From the NCBI RefSeq assembly GCF_000020125.1, contig NC_010681.1, positions 1,860,001 through 1,924,000 of the forward strand: DNA of 64,000 nucleotides, in the 5' to 3' direction. Both the position numbers and the translations under genes were made by a program. The notes below the pieces were generated by a model, which saw nothing but the letters and a program-made list of their open reading frames with translations, was not told the DNA's origin and made no database searches. Positions 42,674 to 52,541 of the stretch are shown one piece after another (positions within the stretch are counted from its first letter, which is position 1; each line of letters begins with the position of its first letter). Origin of the DNA: Paraburkholderia phytofirmans PsJN (GTDB taxonomy: Bacteria; Pseudomonadota; Gammaproteobacteria; Burkholderiales; Burkholderiaceae).

Positions 42674-45187
42674 ATGACCAGTCAGTCGAATTCCCGGGGC
42701 GTGATCGGCGTCGTCACGTTGCTCTTCACCGTGCTCACCGCGCTTTACTTGTTGATCGGTGGCGCATGGCTTCTTTCGGTGGGCGGCTCCGCCTACTATC
42801 TCATCACGGGCGTCGCGCTGTTGGGCGTGGCCTGGCTTCTGTGGCGGCGCAGTCCCACCGCGCTCGTGCTTTACTCGCTTGTGTTGATCGGCACGGCGAT
42901 CTGGGCTCTGATGGAGTCGGGTCCCGACTTCTGGGCGCTCGCGCCGCGCTCCGGTGTGCTCGTCATCTTCGGCGTGTGGTTGCTGCTGCTCGTGAGTTGG
43001 CGGCTCGTCGGCGAGCGCAAGCTGGGTGTGGTGTCACTCGTCGTCGCGCTCGTGGCATGGGCGGGCGTGCTGGTCTACGCGAGCTTCAATGATCCGCAGC
43101 AGGTCAACGGCACACTGAGCGCTTCCGCGCCCGCGAGCGGCGCGGGCGCCGGCAGCGGGATCGACCCCGCCGATTGGCCCGCCTATGGACGCACCCAGGA
43201 AGGCACTCGCTACTCGCCGCTACAGCAGATCACACCTGAGAATGTGAAGGATCTCCAGGTGGCCTGGACCTTCCGCACGGGCGACATGAAGGGGCCCAAC
43301 GATCCTGTCGAAATCACCGACGAAGTCACGCCGATCAAGATCGGCGATCTGCTTTACCTGTGCTCGCCGCACCAGATTCTGTTCGCGCTCGACGCGAAGA
43401 CGGGCACGCTCAAATGGAAATTCGATCCGAGGCTGAAGTCCGATCCGTCGTTCCAGCACGTGACTTGCCGCGGCGTGTCGTATGTCGATCTGTCGGCGGG
43501 TGCGACGGCGGCCGCACCCGCAACAGCGCCAGCGAGCGATGCCACCGCAACCGCAGCGGCACCCGCAAGTGACACTGCAACTGCCGCCGCGCCCGCGAGC
43601 GATACAGCCACCGCGACCACAACCGCCGCACCCGCCGCCACGCCAGCGAGCGACACTACAGCCACCTGTACACGCCGCATCTACCTCCCGGTCAACGACG
43701 GCCATCTCTACGCCCTCGACGCGCTGACAGGCCAACGTTGCGAAGGCTTCGCCAACCACGGCGACCTCGATCTCCAACACGCCCAGCCGGTCACGACAGC
43801 GGGCATGTACGAACCCACCTCGCCGTCGATCATCACCAGCAAGGTGATCATCGTGGCGGGCTCGGTCGAGGACAACTTCTCGAACCGCGAGCCGTCGGGT
43901 GTCATCCGCGGTTTCGACGTGCGCACGGGCGAACTGCTCTGGGCGTTCGACCCGGGCGCGAAGGACCCGAATCACATTCCGGGCGCGGGCGAGCACTACA
44001 CGTGGAACTCGCCCAACTCATGGGCGCCCGCCGCCTACGACGCGAAACTCGACATCGTCTATCTGCCGATGGGTGTCACGACGCCGGATATCTGGGGCGG
44101 CAACCGCACGCCGGAGCAGGAGCGTTACGCGAGCGGCCTGCTCGCCCTCAACGCCTCGACCGGCAAGCTCGCCTGGTTCTACCAGACCGCGCACCACGAC
44201 CTGTGGGACATGGACCAGCCGTCGCAACCCACGCTCGCCGACATCACCGGCAAGGACGGCCAGAGCGTGCCGGTCGTCTACGCGCCGGCCAAGACCGGCA
44301 ATCTGTTCGTGCTCGACCGCCGCACGGGTGTGCCCGTCGTGCCGGCGCCCGAAACGCCCGTGCCGCAAGGCGCCGCTCCCGGCGACCATGTTTCGCCGAC
44401 GCAGCCGTTCTCGCAGCTTACGTATCGCCCGTCGAAGAAGCTGACCGACGCCGACATGTGGGGCGCGACGATGTACGACCAGCTCGTGTGCCGTGTGATG
44501 TTCCACAAGCTGCGGTACGAAGGCACGTTCACGCCGCCGTCGCTGCAGGGCACGCTCGTGTTCCCGGGTAACCTCGGCATGTTCGAGTGGGGCGGCATTG
44601 CCGTCGACACCGACCGCCAGATCGCCGTCGCGAACCCGATCGCGCTGCCGTTCGTCTCGCGTCTGATTCCGCGCGGCCCCGGCAATCCGTTGGAGCCGGT
44701 GCCCGGCGCCAAGGGCAGCGGCACGGAGTCAGGCATTCAGCCGCAATACGGCGTGCCGTACGGCGTGGTGATCAACGCGTTCCTCTCGCCGTTCGGCTTG
44801 CCGTGCAAGCAGCCGGCATGGGGCTACATCTCCGCGATCGATCTCAAGACCAATGAGATTGTGTGGAAGAAGCGCATCGGCACGGTGCGCGACAGTTCGC
44901 CGATTCCGCTGCCGTTCAGGATGGGCATGCCGATGCTGGGCGGTCCGATCGTCACCGCGGGCGGCGTCGCGTTTATCGGCGCGACGGCGGACAACTACAT
45001 CCGCGGATTCGACGTGAACAACGGCAAGCAGGTCTGGGAGGCCCGCCTGCCGGCAGGCGGACAGGCCACGCCGATGAGTTATTCGATCAACGGCCGTCAA
45101 TACCTCGTGATCGCGGCGGGCGGGCACGGCTCGTTCGGCACGAAGCTCGGCGACTATGTGATTGCCTACGCGTTGCCGCAGCAGTGA
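42674..45187 (+). CDS. gcd: Membrane-bound PQQ-dependent glucose/quinate/shikimate dehydrogenase
   Basis: An 837-residue quinoprotein. Five membrane helices occupy about 1-145. The periplasmic eight-bladed propeller begins DWPAYGRTQEGTRYSPLQQI (the PQQ signature start) and contains DLWDMDQPSQPTL and GGPIVTAGGVAFIGATADNY. It oxidises glucose to gluconolactone and passes electrons to ubiquinone. An Ala/Thr/Ser-rich insertion of about 55 residues (about 275-330) is built from repeats of APASDTATA. Met-42674 sits after GAGGG at long spacing; Met-42641 is an alternative. A strong terminator follows. Confidence 0.92.
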   Translation: MTSQSNSRGVIGVVTLLFTVLTALYLLIGGAWLLSVGGSAYYLITGVALLGVAWLLWRRSPTALVLYSLVLIGTAIWALMESGPDFWALAPRSGVLVIFGVWLLLLVSWRLVGERKLGVVSLVVALVAWAGVLVYASFNDPQQVNGTLSASAPASGAGAGSGIDPADWPAYGRTQEGTRYSPLQQITPENVKDLQVAWTFRTGDMKGPNDPVEITDEVTPIKIGDLLYLCSPHQILFALDAKTGTLKWKFDPRLKSDPSFQHVTCRGVSYVDLSAGATAAAPATAPASDATATAAAPASDTATAAAPASDTATATTTAAPAATPASDTTATCTRRIYLPVNDGHLYALDALTGQRCEGFANHGDLDLQHAQPVTTAGMYEPTSPSIITSKVIIVAGSVEDNFSNREPSGVIRGFDVRTGELLWAFDPGAKDPNHIPGAGEHYTWNSPNSWAPAAYDAKLDIVYLPMGVTTPDIWGGNRTPEQERYASGLLALNASTGKLAWFYQTAHHDLWDMDQPSQPTLADITGKDGQSVPVVYAPAKTGNLFVLDRRTGVPVVPAPETPVPQGAAPGDHVSPTQPFSQLTYRPSKKLTDADMWGATMYDQLVCRVMFHKLRYEGTFTPPSLQGTLVFPGNLGMFEWGGIAVDTDRQIAVANPIALPFVSRLIPRGPGNPLEPVPGAKGSGTESGIQPQYGVPYGVVINAFLSPFGLPCKQPAWGYISAIDLKTNEIVWKKRIGTVRDSSPIPLPFRMGMPMLGGPIVTAGGVAFIGATADNYIRGFDVNNGKQVWEARLPAGGQATPMSYSINGRQYLVIAAGGHGSFGTKLGDYVIAYALPQQ
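43497..43665 (+). repeat. Ala/Thr/Ser-coding repeat insertion in gcd
   Basis: Imperfect in-frame repeats of gcacccgcgagcgatac-like units encode runs of APASDATA and APASDTATA within the dehydrogenase propeller. The flanking sequence on both sides is normal quinoprotein. Confidence 0.8.
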
Positions 45188-45247
45188 GCGGCACGCGCCG
45201 CCGCGCTGTTTCAGTGCGGCGCGTCGGAAGGTTTGAGCCTCATGCAG

Positions 45248-45294
45248 CGGCATGCCGCGGGCGCGGGAAGCGCGCCGCGCATGCCGTTTTTTTT
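45248..45294 (+). terminator. Intrinsic terminator after gcd
   Basis: A GC-rich stem (outer arms CGGCATGC/GCATGCCG, inner CGCGG-CGCG pairing with one bulge) is followed by eight consecutive T residues at 45287-45294. Confidence 0.9.
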
Positions 45295-45441
45295 GTGGTC
45301 AGCATTCTTGTGTTGCGCCGGCGGCTGTTCAATAAATGGGACGCCGCTTCAGGCAATAGCCGGGAAGGCGGGAAGCGTGGACAATAATTTCTAAATGGAA
45401 TTCGCAGCTTTACAGCAAGCTTGCAGCGTGGAACCGGGGCA

Positions 45442-45505
45442 AGCGCTTTGCACCAGCTCCGGTCGACCGTATTCTGCATGGGACCGGAGCCAGTGCCAAA
45501 GCACT
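45442..45505. repeat. Long imperfect inverted repeat in the leader of the sensor-kinase gene
   Basis: A left arm of 23 nt (45442-45464) and a right arm of 24 nt (45482-45505) pair at about 20 positions around a 17-nt loop; CTCCGGTC/GACCGGAG at the loop side is perfect. Just after it, ACTCC (45507-45511) can pair with the GGAGT that serves as ribosome-binding site before the GTG at 45532. Confidence 0.65.
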
Positions 45506-45531
45506 CACTCCGATCGACAGTGGAGTCCGCC

Positions 45532-48500
45532 GTGGATCTCACCGGATATGAGTTGGAGCCGCTGCACGACGACGGCGACTTCTCCCTCTATCGCGCCCGC
45601 AGACCCCGCCATGCCGTCTCGGTGCTCGCGCTGGTCGCCACGCGCCCGGCCTCGCACAGCCTCACCCGGCTCGAGCACGAATACGGATTAGCCCCGCTGC
45701 TCGATTCCAGCTGGGCGGCTCAGCCGCTCGCGCTGTACCGCCGCAGGGAGCCGCCCATGCTCGTTCTCGACGACGACGGCGGCGAGCCTCTCTATCGCTC
45801 GCTGGGCCGTCCGCTGGAGCTCACGCGCTGGTTGCGCATCGCCGTCAATCTGGCGCGGGTAATCGGCCACGTTCACCGCTGCGGTCTCGTTCACAAAGAC
45901 ATCAAGCCGGCGAATGTGCTCGTCGACGGGAACGGCAACGTGCGGCTCACTGGCTTCGGCATCGCTTCGCAACTGCCGCATGAACATCAGCCGCCCGCGC
46001 CGCCGGAGATCGTGGCCGGGACTTTCGCGTACATGGCGCCCGAGCAGACGGGCCGCATGAACCGTTCGATCGACACGCGCAGCGATCTGTACTCGCTCGG
46101 CGTCACCCTGTACGAGATGCTCACCGGCGCGCTGCCGTTCACCGCATCGGACGCGATGGAATGGATTCATTGCCACATTGCGCGCAGGCCGACGCCGCCA
46201 GGCGAGCGCGTCGACGGTCTGCCGAAACCGGTCGAGGGGATCGTGCTGAAGCTCCTCGCCAAGGCCGCCGAGGACCGTTACCAGACCGCGGCGGGTGTCG
46301 AAGCCGACTTGCGGTCGTGCCTCGCGGCATGGGAGGCGCACCATCGCATCCAAGCGTTCCCGCTGGGCGCGCACGACGCGTCCGACCGCTTGCTGGTGCC
46401 CGAAAAACTGTACGGGCGCGAGGCGCAGATCGAAGCGCTCGTGAGCGCTTTCGATCGCGTCGTGGGCAGCGGGGCGGTCGAACTGGTGTTGATCTCGGGC
46501 TATCCGGGCATCGGCAAGTCGTCGGTCGTCAACGAGTTGCACAGGGTGCTGGTGCCGCCGCGCGGCCTGTTCGCGTCCGGCAAGTTCGATCAGTACAAGC
46601 GCGACATCCCTTATGTGCCATTTGCTCAAGCGTTCCAGACGCTCGTACGCAACCTGCTGAGCCAGAGCGACGCGGAGGTCGAGCCGTGGCGGCACGCGCT
46701 GTTGGAGGCGCTCGGGCCCAACGCTCAGTTGATGGTGAATCTGATTCCCGAGCTCGCGCTGATCATCGGCGAGCAGCCGCCCGCGCCCGTGCTGCCTCCG
46801 CAGGACGCGCAAAACCGCTTCCAGATCGTGTTTCGACGTTTTCTCGGCGTGTTCGCGCGACCGGAGCATCCGCTCGCGCTGTTTATCGACGACCTGCAAT
46901 GGGTCGATACGGCGACGCTCGACCTGCTCGCGCATCTGGTCACGCATCCGGAGGTGAAGCACGTTCTGCTGGTCGGCGCGTACCGGGACAACGAGGTGGA
47001 TGCGTCGCATCCGTTCGCGCGCACGTTGGAGTCGATCAGCCATGCCGAAGGCAAGGTGCAGCGGATCGAACTCGCGCCGCTCACGACGGAGAACGTCACG
47101 CAGCTCGTCGCTGATTCGCTTCACTGCGACGGCGCGAGCGCCGGCCCGCTCGCGCAACTGGTGCACGAGAAGACCGGCGGCAACCCATTCTTCGCGATCC
47201 AGTTTCTGACCGCACTCGCCGATGAAGACCTGCTCACTTTCGATCAGCGCGCCGCGGGGTGGTGCTGGGATTTGTGGCGCATCCGTTCGAAGGGTTTTAC
47301 CGAGAACGTCGCCGATCTGATGGCGGCGAAGCTAAGCCGCTTGCCTGCGCCGACGCGCGACGCATTGGGGCAACTGGCGTGCCTCGGCAACATCGCCGAG
47401 GTGATCGCACTGACGTGGGTTCAGGGCGGATCCGAAGAGACGATGCACGCGAACCTCTGGGAAGCCGTGCGAACGGGACTCGTTTTTCGCGTGGCCAACG
47501 CTTATGAATTCGCACACGACCGCGTGCAGGAGGCCGCTTACGCGCTGATTCCCGCCGATGAGCGCAGCGCCGCGCATCTGCGGATCGGCCGGGCGCTGGT
47601 GTCGCGGACGCCGTCGGACGCGCTGGAAGATGCCATCTTCGACATCGTCAACCATCTCAATCGCGGCGCGGCGCTGATCGTGACGGAGCCGGAGCGCGAG
47701 CAGGCCGTTGCGTTGAATCTCATCGCGGGGCGGCGCGCGATGAATTCGACGGCCTACGCGGCCGCGCGCAGCTATCTGGCGCAGGGCGCGGCGCTGCTGT
47801 CGCCCGACGCATGGGCGCAGCGTTACGACAACACCTTCGATCTCTATCTCGCGTTTTCGGAGTGCGAGTATCTGGTCGGCGATTTTGCGAAAGCCGACGC
47901 GCTGGTCGACATGATGCTCGCGAGAGCGCGCTCCAATCTCGATCGTGCGAAGATTTTCAGTCTGCGCATCGAGTTGTATCAGCTCGCCGGAAGATATGAC
48001 GAGAGCTTCGCGGTCGCGCTGGCTGCGCTGCGCGATTTCGGCATCCTCTTTCCTGAAAACGATCAGGACATCCAGGCGGCCCTCGACCACGCATTGCGGG
48101 ACGTTCACGTCAATCAGGCCGGGCGTCGCGTCGACGAACTCGTCGACGTGCCGGTGGCGACGGATCCCGCGATCCGTGCAATCGTCAATCTTCTGCTTCA
48201 GGCGATGAACTGCGCTTTCGCCGCCCGGCCCGCGTTCTATCCGCTCATCACCCTGAAGGCGGTCAACCTCTCCTTGCAGCACGGCAATACCGAGAACTCC
48301 AGTTTTGCTTACGGCAACTACGCGTTGATGCTGGTGTCCCTGATCGGCGATATCCCCACCGCAGTGCAAGTTTCAGAGATGTCGCTCAAGCTCAACGAGA
48401 AGTTCGGCAATCGGCGCCTGAATGGCAAGCTGCTGCACCTATATGGCGCGCACGTCAATTTCTGGCGCTGCCACATTGCAAACAATCTGCCGGTGCTCGA

Positions 48501-51033
48501 ACGGGCCACCGCTGCATGCCTGGAAGCGGGCGACCTGGTTTTTGCAGGCAATGTAGCCTTCAACGCGGTTTGGCAGACGATCGAGAAGGGTGCTGCACTC
48601 GAAGACGTGCAGGCGCTCGCGGAAAAGTACGCGGCGCTCGCGCGCGAGAGTCACAACGACGCGGTGTATGAGTTGATCCGCGTCGAGCGGCAATTCGTCA
48701 TCAGTCTTCGCGGCAAGACGACCGAACCGTTGAACCTGAACGACGAGACATTCGACGAAACAGCCTGCTTCGAGGCCATCGTCCAATCGAATTTCGGCTG
48801 CGCCATCGGCGTTTATCGCATCATCAAGGTCGTGCTTGCTTTCCTCGATGGCCGCTATTCAGAGGCGTTAGAGGCGGCTGACCGGGCGGAGGCGGTCCTC
48901 AGTTCCGTCATGGCGCTGGCGATCGAACCGACCTATCACTTCTTTCATGCGCTCATCTTGACGGCGCTTTATCCGCAGGTGTCCGGGGAACAGCAGCAAG
49001 CCTGCAAGCACATTCTCGCAGCGAAACTCAGAAAGCTCGAAATGTGGGCCGAGCACTGCCCGGAGAACTATCAGAACCGCTATGCGCTTGTCTGTGCGGA
49101 GCTCGCGCGCGTGGAGGGCCGCGATCTCGACGCCATGCGCCTCTATGAACAGGCTGTCCACTCCGCTCATGAGAACGGCTTTCCACACCACGAAGGCATC
49201 GCCAACGAACTCGCCGGTCGCTTCTATTTAAGTCGCAGTCTCAGAACGAGCGCCGACGCGTATTTGCGCAACGCGCGTCATTGCTTCGCCTTGTGGGGCG
49301 CGGACGGCAAAGTCGCGCAACTCGACGCGGAGTTTCCGCGCCTCGCCAACCAGGACGGAGGCAATGCGACGTCGACGCTCAGCTTCGATTGGCGGCAATT
49401 CGACGCCGCGACGCTGCTCAAGGCGTCGCAAGCCCTTTCCAGCGAGATCGAACTGGATGGCCTGATCGAGCGCCTGATGACGATAGCGCTGCAGACCTCA
49501 GGCGCCGATCGCGGCCTGCTCGTTGTGCCGCAGCAGCCGGACGGCTACCGGATCGAAGCAGAAGCACGCATCAATGGACAAGGGATTGCGCTGAACCGGG
49601 AGCCGCTTGCCCATTTCGCCGTTCCTGCCGGCATTCTGCGTTACGTGATCCATACGCAAAAGAGCGTCATCATCGACGATGCATTGACACCCAATATGTT
49701 CTCGCAGGACAGCTACGTGGCAAGTGGCGCGACGCGCTCCCTGTTCTGCCTGCCGCTGGTCAGACAGGGCACGCTCAGCGGCCTCCTGTATCTCGAGAAC
49801 ACGGCTACGTCGCATGTCTTTACGGCGCGCCGTTCCTCGCTGCTCGATTTGCTGGCGTCACAGGCGGCCATTTCGCTTGAGAACACCCGTCTTTATGCCG
49901 ATCTCCAGGAACGCGAGGCAAAGGTTCGGCGGCTGGTGGACTCCAACATCATCGGGATCCATATCTGGGACTTCGAAGGCGGCGTGGTCGAAGCAAACGA
50001 CGCTTTTCTGCGCATCGTGGGTTACAGCAGAGATGATCTCGTCTCAGCGCGTATTCGCTGGCCCGATCTGACGCCGCCCGAGTGGCGTGAACTCGACGAA
50101 CGGGTGAGGGTGGAATTGACGACCACGGGCAGCGCCAAGCCGTTCGAGAAAGAATACATCCGCAAGGATGGCAGCCGTGTGCCCGTGCTGGTCGGCGCGG
50201 CGGCGTTCGGCGACCGCGAGGGGCAGGGCGTCGCTTTCATACTCGACCTGACCGACCAGAAACGGGCGCAACAGCACGTGCGCGACAGCGAACGGCGATA
50301 TGTCGGACTCCAGATGGAGCTGGCGCATTCCAATCGCGTGGCGACGATGGGCCAGCTATCGGCGTCGATTGCCCACGAAGTGAAGCAACCCATTACCGCA
50401 ACGGTCGCCTACGCCAGTGCGGCCTTGCGCTGGCTGGCGGCGCGCCCGCCCAATCTGGACGAAGTGCGCGAAGCGCTCAACCGGATCGTCGCGGATGGTG
50501 GCCGCGCCAATAGCATCGTCGACCGCACCCGCGCTTTCTTTAAAAAGGAGCCGCAGCGAAAAGACGGACTCGACATCAACGAAACGATTCTCGAATTGAT
50601 CGCGTTCATGCGAAGCGAAGCCAGCAAACACGGTGTCGAGTTAAGCGCTAAGCTGGCTGATGGATTGCCGCAGATCCACGGCGATCGGGTGCAACTGCAG
50701 CAAGTCATGCTGAATCTGATGATCAACGCTCTTGAAGCGATGAGCGTTAAGGAAGCCGGCGAGCGAACGCTTGTGATCCGATCCGGCAGGTCCGGTATCG
50801 ACGAACTCTGCATTAGCGTAGAGGATTCCGGACCGGGTCTCGACACCGAACATCCGGAAGGCGTTTTCGAGGCATTTTTTACGACCAAACCCAACGGGCT
50901 GGGGATGGGGCTGCCGATCTGCCGCTCGATCGTGGAAAGTCACGGCGGACGGCTATGGGTGACGTCGAACTCTGCGGGCGGCGCCACGTTTCAATTCACG
51001 TTGCCTGCGCAAGGCGACGTAGCGCATACGTAG
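45532..51033 (+). CDS. Giant Ser/Thr-kinase-like / AAA ATPase / GAF / PAS / histidine kinase
   Basis: An 1833-residue cytoplasmic signalling protein. Domains: protein-kinase-like fold (about 1-280; HKDIKPANVL near 120, LTGFGIAS near 140, GTFAYMAPEQTGRMNRSID near 160); AAA/MalT-like ATPase (Walker A GYPGIGKSS near 323, Walker B LALFIDDLQWVD near 450); a long helical TPR-like region to about 1280; GAF (about 1300-1460); PAS (about 1460-1580); HisKA with the phospho-His in IAHEVKQP (His1615); HATPase with N-box NLMINALEAM and FFTTKPNGLGMGLPICRSIV. The kinase part lacks a glycine loop, the VAIK Lys and the DFG Asp (TGFG), so it may be a pseudokinase. The GTG start has GGAG seven bases upstream. 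Two response-regulator genes follow in convergent orientation. Confidence 0.9.
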   Translation: MDLTGYELEPLHDDGDFSLYRARRPRHAVSVLALVATRPASHSLTRLEHEYGLAPLLDSSWAAQPLALYRRREPPMLVLDDDGGEPLYRSLGRPLELTRWLRIAVNLARVIGHVHRCGLVHKDIKPANVLVDGNGNVRLTGFGIASQLPHEHQPPAPPEIVAGTFAYMAPEQTGRMNRSIDTRSDLYSLGVTLYEMLTGALPFTASDAMEWIHCHIARRPTPPGERVDGLPKPVEGIVLKLLAKAAEDRYQTAAGVEADLRSCLAAWEAHHRIQAFPLGAHDASDRLLVPEKLYGREAQIEALVSAFDRVVGSGAVELVLISGYPGIGKSSVVNELHRVLVPPRGLFASGKFDQYKRDIPYVPFAQAFQTLVRNLLSQSDAEVEPWRHALLEALGPNAQLMVNLIPELALIIGEQPPAPVLPPQDAQNRFQIVFRRFLGVFARPEHPLALFIDDLQWVDTATLDLLAHLVTHPEVKHVLLVGAYRDNEVDASHPFARTLESISHAEGKVQRIELAPLTTENVTQLVADSLHCDGASAGPLAQLVHEKTGGNPFFAIQFLTALADEDLLTFDQRAAGWCWDLWRIRSKGFTENVADLMAAKLSRLPAPTRDALGQLACLGNIAEVIALTWVQGGSEETMHANLWEAVRTGLVFRVANAYEFAHDRVQEAAYALIPADERSAAHLRIGRALVSRTPSDALEDAIFDIVNHLNRGAALIVTEPEREQAVALNLIAGRRAMNSTAYAAARSYLAQGAALLSPDAWAQRYDNTFDLYLAFSECEYLVGDFAKADALVDMMLARARSNLDRAKIFSLRIELYQLAGRYDESFAVALAALRDFGILFPENDQDIQAALDHALRDVHVNQAGRRVDELVDVPVATDPAIRAIVNLLLQAMNCAFAARPAFYPLITLKAVNLSLQHGNTENSSFAYGNYALMLVSLIGDIPTAVQVSEMSLKLNEKFGNRRLNGKLLHLYGAHVNFWRCHIANNLPVLERATAACLEAGDLVFAGNVAFNAVWQTIEKGAALEDVQALAEKYAALARESHNDAVYELIRVERQFVISLRGKTTEPLNLNDETFDETACFEAIVQSNFGCAIGVYRIIKVVLAFLDGRYSEALEAADRAEAVLSSVMALAIEPTYHFFHALILTALYPQVSGEQQQACKHILAAKLRKLEMWAEHCPENYQNRYALVCAELARVEGRDLDAMRLYEQAVHSAHENGFPHHEGIANELAGRFYLSRSLRTSADAYLRNARHCFALWGADGKVAQLDAEFPRLANQDGGNATSTLSFDWRQFDAATLLKASQALSSEIELDGLIERLMTIALQTSGADRGLLVVPQQPDGYRIEAEARINGQGIALNREPLAHFAVPAGILRYVIHTQKSVIIDDALTPNMFSQDSYVASGATRSLFCLPLVRQGTLSGLLYLENTATSHVFTARRSSLLDLLASQAAISLENTRLYADLQEREAKVRRLVDSNIIGIHIWDFEGGVVEANDAFLRIVGYSRDDLVSARIRWPDLTPPEWRELDERVRVELTTTGSAKPFEKEYIRKDGSRVPVLVGAAAFGDREGQGVAFILDLTDQKRAQQHVRDSERRYVGLQMELAHSNRVATMGQLSASIAHEVKQPITATVAYASAALRWLAARPPNLDEVREALNRIVADGGRANSIVDRTRAFFKKEPQRKDGLDINETILELIAFMRSEASKHGVELSAKLADGLPQIHGDRVQLQQVMLNLMINALEAMSVKEAGERTLVIRSGRSGIDELCISVEDSGPGLDTEHPEGVFEAFFTTKPNGLGMGLPICRSIVESHGGRLWVTSNSAGGATFQFTLPAQGDVAHT

Positions 51034-51100
51034 CGCATCCGGCGTCTGGTTCAGACAGTCGCGACATGCACGTTGACGAACAGACGGATTTTCAGCCAGC

Positions 51101-51478
51101 TCACTTTCGCAATATCTCGCCGATCCGCGCGAGTAGCCGCGCATCATCCACGGGCTTTGAGAAGAAACCAGCGGCTCCGCCAGCTTCCGCTCGTTCAAGA
51201 AGCTCTTGCGTCGCGTAGGCGGTAATGAAAATAACAGGAACCGGCCGCTTCCATAGGTTGATCGATTCCAGCAGCGCAAAACCGTCCATACCCGGCATGT
51301 GAATATCCGCGACTACAAGCTTCAATGCCGAGCGGCCCGTATCACCTAAAAGATGATTGGCGGACTCGTAAACAGTCACCTTCCAGTTTGCCGAACGAAG
51401 CAAACTGGATGTCGCCATCCGGACGAATTCGTCGTCGTCCACCACCCCAATAACCGCAGGAGAGCGCTTTGTTCTCAT
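51101..51478 (-). CDS. Single-domain response regulator
   Basis: About 125 residues, a receiver domain only. Acidic pocket VVDDDE, phospho-acceptor Asp in VVADIHMPGMDG, switch Thr in VIFITAYA, and Lys in FFSKPVDD. With no output domain it is likely a phosphorelay or protein-interaction element for the adjacent giant kinase, in the style of CheY/FixJ-N proteins. The start is uncertain: Met-51478 or Met-51496. Confidence 0.87.
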   Translation of the reverse strand: MRTKRSPAVIGVVDDDEFVRMATSSLLRSANWKVTVYESANHLLGDTGRSALKLVVADIHMPGMDGFALLESINLWKRPVPVIFITAYATQELLERAEAGGAAGFFSKPVDDARLLARIGEILRK

Positions 51479-51663
51479 CTCGAGTCCGCAGGGCATCGAA
51501 AGGATTCGGAAAGGCTGAATCCTTTAGGCAAATTACAGGCCTGGGGAGCAGGCGACAATAAGACCTTAGAATGATTTTAGTGACAGTTCGTATTAGCCGG
51601 GATCGTTCCCGGCTTGGAACGGCGGATAGCGCACAGCGACTCCAGAAAATGCAATCCGACGCC

Positions 51664-52311
51664 TCAATGCAAAGGCAGCACCTGCTGCAGCTTCCTGACG
51701 ACATCAGGCACCGAGCGCGCCTGCAACTTGTGCATCGCTTGCGCGCGATGGATCTTGACCGTTACTTCGCTCAGACACAGGAGGTCGGCGATCTGCTTGT
51801 TCAGCAGTCCGTCAGCGACCAGCCTGATGACTTCCCGCTCGCGCGCCGTGAGCGAATCGTAGGTTTGACGGATAACCGCCACGATCCTCTCCTGGCGTTT
51901 TAATTCGGCATCCCTTTTCAGTGCCGCGGCGATCGTATCGATCAGATCCTGATCCTTGAAGGGTTTGGTCATGAAATCGAAAGCACCCGCCTTCATTGCC
52001 TTGACGGACATCTCGATGTCACCATGCCCGGTCAGAAATATGACCGGGAATCGAACACTTTCTTTGAAGGGATCCTGCTGCAACGTCAGTCCGCTCGTGC
52101 CTCGCAGACGAACATCGAGAATCAGACAACTTGGCACATCCGGCATGTCGGTGGCGAGAAACTCGTCGGCCGATTCGAAGGCGCGAACGTGAATTCCAAC
52201 CGACATGAGCAGAGAGGTCAGGGCGCCTCGAATGGACTCGTCGTCGTCGACCACATAAACAAGCGAGTCCGGCAATGGTTCACTTCCCGCCCCTACGTTG
52301 TCATGTTTCAT
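51664..52311 (-). CDS. FixJ/NarL-type response regulator
   Basis: A 215-residue protein. Receiver domain with VVDDDE, phospho-acceptor Asp in LILDVRLRGTSGL, VIFLTGHGDIEMSVKAMKAG and FMTKPF. A LuxR/FixJ helix-turn-helix follows: LTAREREVIRLVADGLLNKQ then IADLLCLSEVTVKIHRAQAM. It is the best candidate output of the giant kinase. It precedes the single-domain receiver by 185 bp on the same strand and may share its transcript. Confidence 0.92.
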   Translation of the reverse strand: MKHDNVGAGSEPLPDSLVYVVDDDESIRGALTSLLMSVGIHVRAFESADEFLATDMPDVPSCLILDVRLRGTSGLTLQQDPFKESVRFPVIFLTGHGDIEMSVKAMKAGAFDFMTKPFKDQDLIDTIAAALKRDAELKRQERIVAVIRQTYDSLTAREREVIRLVADGLLNKQIADLLCLSEVTVKIHRAQAMHKLQARSVPDVVRKLQQVLPLH

Positions 52312-52541
52312 CGCTCGATCTTCGAAAAGTTCGTTACGCTAAGCTGACGCCGACACTTTTCGTATAGTAAGCAATGCTCGCGCTTATCGCTACCTGTTGC
52401 GCACGGTCTTCTTTCGTTTCATTGCGTCGCCACCGTTTCATTACGCGGTAGCCCGAGCGACGATCAGGCAAGAAAGTTTATTCTCCTGATGAATGGAGTG
52501 ATCCGTATGACCGAAGCATCCGTTCGCTTTCGCGGATTGAC

